Shown piece by piece: positions 43,066 through 53,766 of a stretch of DNA of 64,000 nucleotides; position 1 is the stretch's first letter; each line of letters opens with the position of its first letter. The translations under genes and the position numbers were made by a program. The notes below the pieces were generated by a model, which searched no databases, was not told where the DNA came from, and was given only the letters and a program-made list of their open reading frames with translations. The stretch comes from Micropterix aruncella (lineage: Eukaryota > Arthropoda > Insecta > Lepidoptera > Micropterigidae): positions 33,951,134 through 34,015,133 of the forward strand of contig OX155961.1 of assembly GCA_944548615.1 (NCBI GenBank), in the 5' to 3' direction.

Positions 43066-43724
43066 TATGTAAATTGTATTTTTTTTTTGTGAATTGGTTA
43101 TAAATAAAAAAAACTCTCTATTTTCAAACTTTGTCTGAAAAAGCATTTCTTCTCTTACCAAACGTACACTCTTCCCCCTCCCATCCTTTTTCCTTCGTCT
43201 TTGTGTTCGACAATACGGTTGCTATGGTTACTATAAGAGATTTTCGTAATGGGATAAGTTCGCTATTTTGCAAAACTGTAAATTTTGTTCAAATTTCTTC
43301 CTCATTAAAACGCCACATCATTATACGGCTTCCATGTGCTGTTGGTAAAGAATTTCATTTTAATATCCCTTTTCCTATGTTTTCCTATATGCCTTCCTTG
43401 ATCCATTTCCCTATTTATGAATACACTTTTATATTTTCCTACCTAGGTATCTTCTAAATGATATCTTGCTGGAAAAAAAATAAGTCTCTCATTTACAATT
43501 CTTGTATAATGCAATAAAAAATGTTATTCATTTATTCATTAATGAATGCGTTGAAAGCATTTTTCTCCGCTACTTCGGAATTGATTTTGTCCCACTATAA
43601 AATTATTAAAATTTCGACAAAGTGGACGTTTTTTTTTATATTTATTACTATTAAACTATTTCAAAGTCGAGCTACTTAAGGAGTTAGAGTAAAAGTAATG
43701 AAATATGTTTCATTTTCTCGGCTA
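43066..43724. other. no gene recognised
   Basis: A 108-codon frame at 43131-43457 resembles nothing known and has biased hydrophobic composition. I treat it as chance. Confidence 0.3.
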
Positions 43725-44195
43725 AGGGAAAGTATTGTGAACGCACTTATGTGTGTCTGTGGGTGTGTATTCCTCCACGATAGCGCCCAAACGCTTTATC
43801 CGATTGAGCTGAATTTTGGCATGGGGCGGGGGCGCGCTAGTCATACTTCAATCTCAATATTGCACATAGAGACTTGAAATTCGGTACACAGACACGTCAT
43901 TGGGCCGAAACCACATTTTGGATGGAGTATCTCCTATACAAGCGACACAAATATTTTTTAAATTCCGCCATATTTAAGAAAATACTACATCGTATCGGAA
44001 AAATGCCATTTTAATACTAGGTAAATACTACAATTGCGATCATAATCAATTAATCAATATCGGTGGGGGGTGACGGGGAGTTTGGGGGCGAGGGTTTGGG
44101 GAGGCTGGAGGGGGGTTGGAGAGGGGGTTTGGCGCGGGGGGAGGAGGGATTCTGCTTACCGTGAAAGTCTTGGAGTGACAACCGATTTTTTTACT
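43725..44195 (-). repeat. dispersed repeat B, copy 5 (reverse)
   Basis: GTGAACGCACTTATGTGTG, AGCGCCCAAACGCTTTATCC and TCATACTTCAATCTC, then a G-dominated tract (44060-44155) and GAAAGTCTTGGAGTGACAAC. Same order as copy 3 at 21222-21835. Confidence 0.72.
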
Positions 44196-44502
44196 TAACT
44201 GTCACTTTTAACAATTTTTATAGCCATAATTCAACCAACCGCGTTTCTCACAGGTCATCTAATCATTCTGTTTTTTTTTAATGTTTAATATAGTAGAAGT
44301 TGACTGACCTTTATCGCGTAATCGTTTCATGAACGTGGATGCGAAAACGCGTCGGTTTGTTATTCCCGCTTCTGAAAATAAACCTTCTGTGAGTTTGACG
44401 GAAACTTGAAATTGAAAAGGGTTAATTAATTTCGGCAAGGGGACTCAAACAATGGTCAGGTTATTTGCGCAAGCTAAAAGCGGGATTATTTGTTTGTTTT
44501 TG
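44196..44502. other. no feature recognised
   Basis: AT-rich without coding or repeat signal. Confidence 0.3.
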
Positions 44503-44710
44503 TTTGACCTATTGTGAAATTTCACAATGGGCTGGTTTATTATCATACGACAATCTTTTACAACTAACCTTACTATGCAGTGTTTTTATATATGTGTATG
44601 TGCATATAACATGTGTGTAAATTTGTATATTGTTATTACATTCGATCGATAGGACAGGCTATTAAATTCAGTTAATTTTAACCGAACGGAAAATGGTTAC
44701 CAGGCTTACA
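44503..44710 (-). mobile_element. SINE, minus-strand copy lacking the tRNA head
   Basis: The reverse complement follows the body and tail of the SINE at 33828: GTTACCATTTTCCGTTCGG, ATAGTAAGGTTAGTTG, AGATTGTCGTATGA, the palindrome ATTGTGAAATTTCACAAT at 44511-44528 and an AAACAAA tail. The A and B boxes are not recognisable. Confidence 0.72.
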
Positions 44711-44758
44711 TATCTAATGGAATCTTAAGAAATGCACAGCACAGCACATTTCTATATA

Positions 44759-45326
44759 TGAGGGGTATAAAGCAAAGGCGCCACTGTCCTCAACCCTTGA
44801 AAACAAGAAACACAAAAAACGTTTTCCTATTATTTTGAATGTAAACAAATGTTGATTTTAAATTGATAATAAGAATTTGAATAAAGGAAATGAAGATTTT
44901 CAGTAAAAGTTGCCAGGACAGTGGTGATTTTGTATATCAATAATGGACAGTGTCAAGTTTGCATTTATTGTTAATGGACAGTGGCAGTTTTGCAAATAAT
45001 CGTTAGAAAACAAAGTACTGACTGCAAATAAAGGAGCATTCAAAGTTAGTATTATTTCTTTATTTTTTAAATTATCTTTTCATGCCACCAAATGAACGAA
45101 TGTGATTAGCCGGAAAGGACAGTGACACATTTGCTGATCAATTTAATGTGGACAGTGTCGATTTTGCATGTAAACATGTACTTTGACTAGATTTTGCTAT
45201 GGGATTGATAGAACTTTGCATACGAACTAATTTTGACATTTGAAAGAATATTTTACACAGAATATTTCTGCATTCTTGTAAATTTGTCTAAAATGGATAG
45301 TGGCGCCTTTGCTTTCATATCCCTCA
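44759..45326. mobile_element. MITE with 30-bp termini and internal terminal-motif repeats
   Basis: Ends TGAGGGGTATAAAGCAAAGG and (inverted) TGAGGGATATGAAAGCAAAG extend through CGCCACTGTCC. The terminal motif GGACAGTGxCxxTTTTGC recurs internally about five times (near 44920, 44945, 44980, 45118 and 45155), all in one orientation. No transposase. The family is unclear; the flanks ATAT and ACAT hint at a degraded 4-bp duplication. Confidence 0.7.
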
Positions 45327-45379
45327 CATAATACTTCATATTATAGAGCGTTTGTTTCATTACATCAAATTCTACAATA

Positions 45380-46200
45380 AAAAATAATAAGAATAAGAAT
45401 AAATTTATTTTCGTAAACAATGTTCCGAAACGTAATTTATAAAGTCTGCCTAACTAGGCCGAAGCCTGTACCAAGGTAGACTCGACTTGGTCACTTGTAA
45501 GTTTTATATTGTGCGCACACTTATTGAAGTATTATTACGGAGAAAAAGAAAAAAAATATGAAGGAAAGTAAATCTAATAACTCTAATAAATAAGTGGTAT
45601 AAATTTCAAGAGTTATTTTAATGATATCTAATACCTAATTCATAATCATGTTGAAAAATAAATAAAGAGTAATAAAACAATGAAAATATAACCAGTAAAA
45701 ATATTATTTTAAAAAATATTAATTATAAAATACACTAAAATTAAAATCATGATAAATGATAATCAGTAAATAGAAAAAATAGCATAGAGGTATTAATTAA
45801 AAAATAAATAAGCCAGTAATAAGAAGTAGTAATTAAAATAGTCAGGTTGCTAGTCAATAAGTAATACAGAAAAAAAACATAATTATAATCCTAGAAGCAA
45901 CAAATAAGAAGAAAAGATTTAGTTGTCAGGTTAAATATGAGGCGTTTAATAGAGAATGACGGCGATGAGCACCTCAATCTCATGTCTTCCAAATTCCAAC
46001 AGTAGCCGAAAAAATTGTTTTTTTCCATTAGTGGTCGTCTAAATTAAATTGTAATTCATTAAAAATCTTGGGCGCTATGTATGAAAAGTGTCTGCGCAAG
46101 CGATGTCATTGTTTTGGGACGCAAGTGCTTACGAGTAGTGATGCTCCTCGTTTGTGTTGCATGTTTAGAGATTTGGTGTAGATGGGGATTTTGTATATAG
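45380..46200 (-). mobile_element. LINE 3' fragment with hairpin and TTCTTA tail
   Basis: On the minus strand RLRRHFSYIAPKIFNELQFN (about 46080-46010) is an RT C-terminus. The 3' UTR leads to the nested hairpin GTCTACC...GGCAGAC (45481-45444) and an AATAAATTTATTCTTATTC tail ending about 45380. The coding part is strongly eroded. Confidence 0.6.
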
Positions 46201-46932
46201 TTTAATAAAAATCTATTAATTATGAAAATACATAGCTACATTAAAATATACTTAGTTAAATGCTGAATATGTTTTACTCAATTTTTTAACTAAATTTATC
46301 CTAAGTGAGGTCTTTGATGGTAGCTTTGAATTTAATTTTTACTATTTGAATATTTCTTATACTCTTTTTAATCAGTTCAGTTCAGTTCAGTTCAGTTTAT
46401 TTTCAAAAATCTTTACAGATTGTAGAAACATATATACTAAAATACCCGAATTAAATTAAAAACCAAGTTGTGCAATTACAAATTTCAACTTATAGAAAAT
46501 TTAAACCGAATTAAGAAAATAACAAATCGATTAAGTCAAAATATTATTTATATGTAGTTATATTAAATCCCATATGTGACCAATGAAATTCAAGAAAAAG
46601 CTCTTATTAAAAAATAAATTTAAAAACCAAAAAAAAAAAAGAAATAACAGGTAATAATAATTGAAAGCATGAGAAATAACTTAAATTAAAAGAATAAGAA
46701 ATAAAATTAGTATAATTTTACGATTAAACCTTCAATTAAAATATCATTTAAAAATATCAAATCACAATAATAATAATATTTAGTGGCATTCACCTAAAAC
46801 AAATAAAATTAAAACAAAATATAAAATTTAGAAAAGGAATTACAATTTATAATCATTTCATTTAAAATCGTTACATTGTATGTTTCAAGTTTCAAGTTTA
46901 GTTTATCGTCTTCAAAACTTATAAATAGTTAT

Positions 46933-47166
46933 TTATACATATTTAATTTTCGTTTGTACACAATACTTTCGGTAGCCGTTCGTGGGGAATTGTACGTATT
47001 CTTCATATGTGTAAAAAATATTTTCTAAAAGAAACTTTTTTAAGGACTTTTTAAATATATTGTTATTTGTAATGTCTTTAATATATGGAGGTAACACATT
47101 AAAAAAATAGGGACCGGAGTATTCCTTGACTTGCCTCGCTATTTTTAACTTTGCACTAGGTAACAT
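46933..47166 (-). pseudogene. RT C-terminus of LINE G
   Basis: MLPSAKLKIARQVKEYSGPY, FFNVLPPYIKDI and KKSLKKFLLENIFYTYEEY match the end of Jockey-like ORF2 proteins (YFFNxLPxxIK, FKKxLKxFLL). It is in a different frame from the palm. Confidence 0.7.
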
Positions 47167-47169
47167 GTA

Positions 47170-48834
47170 CTTTGATTTGTTTCTGGTGTTTATGTCATGA
47201 ATATCGGTTTTTTTTTATGGTCTCTTATCTTGTGGAAATCCGTTAGTACATTTAAAAGGTACAATGAAATGAACGTTAGAATTTTCAGTCGTTAAAAATG
47301 ACTTCTGCAGCATTCGTCCCATTTCAAATTTGCTATAATGCGTATTGCTCTTTTTGCAGTTTGAATAGAGGTTCTCTGTGGCACGCATAACAATTACCCC
47401 AAGTACTAATAGCGTAACAAATATATTCAAAGTAGCTAAAATACACATTTCTAGTCTCTACTTCATTTAGCGTTTTCCTTATGATTCGTAATGCATAGCA
47501 TGCCCGACTTAATCCGTCCTCGAGGTTCTCACAGTGTAAATTCCATTTTAGATTTTCATCGATATTCACACCTAAGAATCTAACACTTGCGGTTTGAGGG
47601 ACTTTATAATTATTAATTGATAAATGTATTGGTTTGTCGTGATTTCTGTTTTTGGAATTTGAAAAATAAATAAAGGTGCTTTTTGAAGCATTTAAAGCAA
47701 GGTTATTGCTTTTGAACCATCTATAAAGCTTGGATAAAATATCGTTTGACTTTAACTGCATTTCGAGTGTATCCTTACCCACAACTACTAGGCTTGTGTC
47801 GTCTGCAAACATTGTTACGTCTATTTCTTTGAAATTTATTGAAAAGTCGTTGACGTACGCTAAAAATAAAATTGGGCCCAAAATAGAACCCTGTGGAACA
47901 CCGAGGCTATTTACTATAGGGGCTGAATAGTTGTTTCGTACGGTGCCATTCTGACGATGTTTAATTTCGACTACCTGCGTTCTATCTTTCAAGTAAGACT
48001 GAAACCACTGTAAAGAATATCCTCTGACACCATAATGATCGAGTTTGCTCAATAAAATATCATGATTTACGCAATCGAATGCTTTAGATAAATCGCAAAA
48101 AAATCCTAACGTTAACCATTTATCTATTTGTGAGCGGGTTACACATGATACGAATTCCCCAATCGCTTTATTGGTAGACATATGTTTCCTATATCCGAAT
48201 TGCCTATCACTAAGAATACCATAAGCCTCGAAATAATCTACAAGCCTTATTTTTATAACGCTTTCTATTATTTTTGAAAAAGAAGACAGAATTGCAATAG
48301 GTCTATAATTACCTCTTTCAGTTTTCGAGCTTTTTTATGTAGTGGAATTATTTTTGCCACTTTTAATTCTTTAGGAAATATTCCGCTCTCTATGGAGGCA
48401 TTGATAGCTTGAGTTAGAGGACTTTTTATATATTCGATAGCTCTTTTGATTATGAACATTGGAATCTCATCCAATCCTGCAGAATTTGTGCTTTTGAATT
48501 TATGAACTATTTTTTCAATTTCCCCACTAGTCGTGGGTTTCATAGACAGTGAATTTGTAATCTTTTTTGCATTATTTAAATATAATTTATATTCGTATTT
48601 GTTATTTTGAGGCTCCTTTACTTTCGAGGAATTTATAAAATATTCATTAAATTCGGTTGCTACAAGGTTCGGGTTATCTATTATAAAATTATCTCCCGAG
48701 AGTATTTCAATATTACTTCTGGGTTCAATTGTTCTCTTTGTATTCAATTTTACAAGTTTCCAAATTGCTTTACTTTTATTCTTTTGCGTCTCTATATATT
48801 TTTTTGTCGCTAATCGCCGACCAAGCTTTATCAC
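47170..48834 (-). pseudogene. reverse transcriptase of LINE G
   Basis: Linker and fingers (48268-48834) include KTNSAGLDEIP-type sequence (FKSTNSAGLDEIPMFIIK) and VAKIIPLHKKARK. The palm (47333-48181) has motif A GFFCDLSKAFDCVNHDILLS, motif B LGVPQGSILGPILFLAYVND and motif C MFADDTSLVVVG, then RFLGVNIDENLKWN and YAISTWGN. Breaks occur near 48270 and 47340. The catalytic Asp residues remain. Confidence 0.85.
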
Positions 48835-49014
48835 CTTTTTTAATCTGTTATTATATTGTCTACAATGATGTCTTAGACTTTGATCGTGATTATTCTTTTT
48901 AAAAGTAAAATATAATTTTCTTTTATTTTTGCAAGAAACTTTTATTCCTTTTGTAATCCAGTTTATTTTGAAATTTGATTTTATTTTAACATTTTTACAA
49001 GGAAATGATAATTG

Positions 49015-49380
49015 CTAATCTGTTGTAATTGCTAAAAATATAGAAAACCATCTAGATTTGTCGGTTTCTTGATTGAAAATATATTTCCAAGATAATCTGT
49101 AGTTGAACTCTTGTTGTGATTTATTTGAAAATACTCTTTTAAGAGATTTTAAACTGGTTGCTTCAAGTAAGTTTGGATTTACATTTTTGATAGTCAGAGA
49201 TATTGCTTCATGGTCAGAGATACCTAGTGAGAGTACTCTACTTTCATATATGAATTTTGGTAAGTTTGTAAATATATTGTCGATGAGGGTGCTAGAAGTG
49301 ATAGTAATTCTGGTTGGTGAATTTACTGTTACACTCATTTAATATTCTGCTAAAATCGATGTTAATCTTCTTCTTTAATC
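49015..49380 (-). pseudogene. endonuclease C-terminal part of LINE G
   Basis: SPTRITITSSTLIDNIFTNL and LSLGISDHEAISLTI carry the Ser-containing and terminal Asp-His motifs of LINE endonucleases. Earlier catalytic motifs are absent because the copy is truncated. A frame change near 49335 precedes it (DFSRILN). Confidence 0.75.
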
Positions 49381-49970
49381 ACCTCGGACTTATTGAATAT
49401 GTATCTAAATAAATATAATTTAATTATATTACAATATTCTTTTCGCATTTTTTGGTATGGAAGAGTTACTTAATTATAAGTAAGTACCAGTTGAATTAGA
49501 GCCCTCAGTCAGTCTCTCACCAATAGGGTAGTGCTGGGCGTCTTTTAGATTAATACAAGTCGACGGCAAGGTTGAGAGTCGACTCGACCCGATTTCCCTT
49601 CGATTTTCGGGATAATGGACCCAAATTTAAAGAATATCGGCTCAAAATTAATAAAATATCACTCGCGTGCCGAAGGTTTCGTACCTACCCTATTACGAAA
49701 TGGGTTTTTGCTATACAATATTTTCTGACATTGACTATCAAAGGAGATGTAGCATTCCAATGATATTGATATTTTTATGAAACAAACTGCATATAAGTTT
49801 AAATCTAAATTTTATACTCTATTCGATAGTAATGATATTTCCTAAAACTTGGAATTTTAATTATAAAAATTACCGTTGAAAATGTTTTTTTTGTATTATT
49901 AGGTTTTGTTCTTTACATTTTATTAAAAACAAAGCAAACGTATGTCAACATTTAACTCTATAGACGAGTA
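49381..49970. other. no gene recognised
   Basis: AT-rich with a short GC-richer patch at 49500-49620. No supported feature. Confidence 0.3.
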
Positions 49971-50011
49971 TAAAAATATATAAAGGCCTACTAGGCCTTT
50001 ATATATTTTTA
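49971..50011. repeat. perfect 20-bp palindrome
   Basis: The arm TAAAAATATATAAAGGCCTA (49971-49990) is followed by a single C and its exact reverse complement (49992-50011). Confidence 0.95.
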
Positions 50012-51264
50012 TTTTTCCCAAAAGAATAATTCTTTATTGACGTCAACATCGTCAGTTTCTTTTTGTGTGTAGATTTACTTATATCTCTAAAACTAAGCTA
50101 TCGACAAAATACACACGGTGAAAAATATATTTACCAAGTGAAACAGAAATGGCTGGACTAATTGTGATACACTGGAATAAAGTCACGTATTGTAAAATTT
50201 ACGATTAGACGTAATGCGTTAGACGCAATATGTAACGTTATAACAGTAACATAATTTGCCTAACACATTGTGATACTCTTAAATCCAGACTGGAGCGTAT
50301 CTATAATATATTTATTAAGCACTTGAATTTCTTCATTATAGACTTTCGCAGATGAAAACTACAAGGAAAGCCTGAAACGATCTGGCATTGACAGTCTAGA
50401 AGACCGCCATTCTCAGAAATATGCGCGTTCTGCATAATATTATACACAACAAGGTAAACAGCCCTTGTCAGAAACATCTGCTGAGCCAACAAAACCGGAT
50501 CAACAAACTTATTTCACGTAAATTTGTGCCAAATTAACTTTGCCCAAAATGCATGTTTTTAATATGATGCTAAAATAGTGAGGTTAATGAAGTAAATATT
50601 TTTTCCAAAAGATGTAACTAATCTTTCTCTATGGAAATCTGTACAATAGAAAATTCATATTTACCAGAAACTTGACTGCACACATCATCAACATACCTAC
50701 CTACATCACAAGTACACATCCATATAAAAATATGTATATACAAAATACACGGACATGCAATGTCATACTTAGTGAAATTATCGGGTAATATCATTGAATT
50801 TACCTAATATTCATATAAACTGATCGTTCTCTTCATTTTAGTTTTGTTTCTAATAATGGAGATACCTATTTTTTCTCTAAATTTATGATACTTATTTTGC
50901 GCTCCATTCATTGCTCCGTTAATTATAACTAATAATCATATTACAATGTTTTTCTGGCCAATTAAGTATTCCCTACAGTATTGTCTTACATTATTTTCTT
51001 ATACAATATTTATCAAAATGGAACTGAATTAAATTAAATTAAATTACCATTGAACTATCACTAGGATAGGAAATGAGAGGTATGGGGTATATGTAAAATA
51101 GGATATAGGTATTTAAATTACAGTCCATTGCTATGTCTCATTTTCGATCTGTTCGTTTTCGGACTTCTCATATATGTATATTACGAGTTTATACCTATTT
51201 CATAGTCGCCAAGTAAGCTACATACGAACAGCCTCACTGAACTTAGGTTGGCTTATGTTAATAT
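50012..51264. other. no gene recognised
   Basis: AT-rich intergenic or intronic DNA. A short AAATT run at 51028-51045. Confidence 0.35.
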
Positions 51265-51276
51265 CTCGATATATTA

Positions 51277-51660
51277 TTGTTTTTGTGTGAAAGGTTAGAA
51301 GCTTTCGAAATGTTGATTTACAGGAGAATACTGAAAATATCTTGGACGGATAAAGTCAGAAATAAGAAAATGAAAACCATATTGAGAAGGAATATACAAT
51401 ATATGGGCCACATAATGCGTGGAAACAAATACCACCTTCTCCAATTAATCCTGCAAGGAAAGATAAAAGCCCGCCGAAAAACTGGCAGAAGAAGAACCCA
51501 CTGGCTTACAAAACTTCGTCAAATGCTTCAACTCAAGCACCACCGAGTTGTATCGCGCCGCAACATCACGGGCTTATGTGGCAGCTATAATGACCGCCGA
51601 CCTCCGATAGGAAATGGCCCGTTAAGAAGAAGAAATTGTACAGGATGCTCCTAGAGAAGA
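51277..51660 (+). pseudogene. RTE-clade LINE ORF2 C-terminal fragment
   Basis: ERLEAFEMLIYRRILKISWT, DKVRNKKM, RRNIQYMGHIMRGNKYHLLQ and LILQGKIKARRKTGRRRTHW are the characteristic C-terminal segments of RTE-like ORF2 proteins (LEAFEMWxYRRMLxIxWT, YLGHIMR, GKIxGxRxxGRRRxSWL). The downstream frame-shifted AAIMTADLR and EMAR with an AAGAAGAAG end fits the same family. RT palm and endonuclease are absent. Confidence 0.8.
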
Positions 51661-52369
51661 TTTAGGAAAAAATGTTGAATAGGAAAATTATGATTTTAAG
51701 TCCTTCGTGAAAATATTAAACGTACTCTATCGGCACCACGATACAGTAATCTAACTACATATATGATAAGATCAATGACGCTGCGATTTAAATTGTTAGA
51801 GTTTTTGGATTTGTGTTTTGTGTGAAGAGCTACCACTTTAAGGGCCCCGCACCTACATATTTTTTGCTCAGTGCAGGCTCTGGCAATTCGCCCTATCTCT
51901 TTCCGTCTAGTAGGAAAAAAGAAGACCGATGACGTGGGACGCTGTATTATATCGCTATATTTTGAGTAAATATTCACATCCTGTGATGTATATGCTTAGC
52001 CATCCTAACATGACCTAGGTTCAATAACTTTATCTTCTTGATTGAATATGACGTTACGAATGCCAAACGGAAATAAAATCATACAGCGACGATATTTCAC
52101 CAACGCATATTTTCTTTTACAAAATTATGGACCGGTAATAAGAAATGTGCCTCGGGAAATGGGATGCGTCAACAATGAACTTGGGAGGTTTCGCTAGCAT
52201 GAAAGGTTATATCGATCTACCACAGGAAGACATTCAGAGCGCGCCGCGTCTGCCACAAGCAAAGGTTTGTTCGTAGAAAAGTATATTTTTCATGTGAAAA
52301 TCAAAATAATCTGTCTTTTGGGATAAAAGCCAGTAATATATTAACTTCAGCATGTATATGAAACTTAAA
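51661..52369. other. no gene recognised
   Basis: No supported feature. Confidence 0.3.
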
Positions 52370-53450
52370 CGTCGAATTTAATGAGAATGTCTTCTATTAA
52401 TACATCTACATCAACGAATTGTGCTAATTACCTGTTAATGGTAGAATTGTATCCTTCGCGGACGATACTGTCCTTCTTACTGCGGCTAATAATTGGAATG
52501 ACACATTCTTCAAAGCTCAAAGTAACTTGGAACTGTGTAAAACTTGGATCGACAATCATATTTTAACGGTAAATGCTGCGAAATCAAAAAAAATCACAGT
52601 TATATTAACCTGGCTGGGAAAATCCCAGCCAGGATCTCAACCAAACACTGGCCATTCATACCCACAACTGCTTGGATAAGAATAGACGTGTATGTACTAA
52701 ATTAAGCAAAGCTGCAACAGTCTCCTACTTAGGCATGACGGTAGATGAGAAGTTATGTTGGGAAAACCAAATTGCAAATTTGAGTTCGAGAATTAGAAAG
52801 CTGGTTTATGTATTTCTTCGGATGCGCAACATCCTGTCCAAAGCAACCATAAGAATGGTATACATGACCTTGTGTCAGAGTATTTTGTCCTACGGAGTTG
52901 CGGCATGGGACACTACTACTAATGATAATCTGGATAGATTGACAAAAGCGCAGAAATTATTATTAAGAGTAATACACAGGAAAAACCGGCGTCATCAATC
53001 TGCCTAGTTATTTTCTCAATCCCATGTGCTATCAGCAAAACAGATATTCATTAAGCAAGCGTTTCTTGCATTCTACAAATCTAGAGATGATCATGCACGA
53101 ACTCAAAACAATATATACACAAGAATGTCCGCGAGTATCAATTATACAATTCCGTCAGTCAGGACAACATTTGCCCAAAGACATATATTCTATATAGCCC
53201 CAAAATTATATAATTCCCTAAGTGAAAACATGAAAAATTATTCTAACATAAAAATATTTAAAGCAAACCCTAATAGATGGCTACTTAACAAGGGATATGG
53301 AAAATCTGATAAATTTCTTCGCAACACACGACAATTTATTTAGTAGTACTTTTCTATTATTCTTAATTAAATTTGAACTTTAAATGTATTTATTTATTAC
53401 ATAGCTATATATTTTATAAAACTGGTATATTTAAGTGTATATACAGGTGG
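52370..53450 (+). mobile_element. 5'-truncated LINE H (Jockey/CR1-like)
   Basis: Starts in the RT palm at the YIxELC/FADD region and runs through thumb and C-terminus into a short AT-rich 3' UTR. Related in plan to LINEs E and F. Frame breaks occur near 52600-52670 and at 53005. Confidence 0.75.
52400..53343 (+). pseudogene. RT palm-thumb of LINE H
   Basis: RIVSFADDTVLLTAANNWND (motif C, near 52449-52505), CKTWIDNHILTVNAAKS, then after a break SYLGMTVDEKLCWENQIANL, YVFLRMRNILSKATIRMVYM and LSYGVAAWDTT. After another stop, FAQRHIFYIAPKLYNSLS. Motifs A and B are missing. Confidence 0.75.
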
Positions 53451-53566
53451 TGGTTCCAAATAATTTATTGTTAAAAAACATTTAATCTCTTATGATTGCA
53501 TAAAAATATGCACTTCTAGACACGGGCCAAATTATTGCCTAGTAAGATGTGCTATTGGCAGTAAAG
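53451..53566. other. no feature recognised
   Basis: Short spacer between LINE H and the hAT left terminus. Confidence 0.3.
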
Positions 53567-53766
53567 CAAGGCCGTGCCCAGAATTCTTTTTCGGGGGGGG
53601 GGGGGAAAGACCGGCTAATTCAAATTCAACTTTTTTACCCTTACATTAAGACGGGAGAAGCCCGCCACTGAAAATACTGTAGGTACTACTAACTACTGTA
53701 GGTACTACTAACTACTAACATTTTCGTTTTTAAACCTAAAAACCGCATATTTCCAATAAGGTGAAT

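Larger units (their letters stand above)
46371..49380 (-). mobile_element. Jockey-like LINE G, 5'-truncated and frameshifted
   Basis: The minus strand carries the end of the endonuclease, the linker, RT and the C-terminus, then a 560-base 3' UTR ending with AATAAA directly followed by five CTGAA units (46371-46405). The 5' end stops within the endonuclease near 49380. At least four frame breaks make it inactive. Confidence 0.85.

Noticed and set aside
43131..43457. 108-codon plus-strand frame with hydrophobic composition
   Set aside because: Phe/Pro/Ser-rich translation of AT-rich DNA, no homology I recognise and no nearby gene structure.
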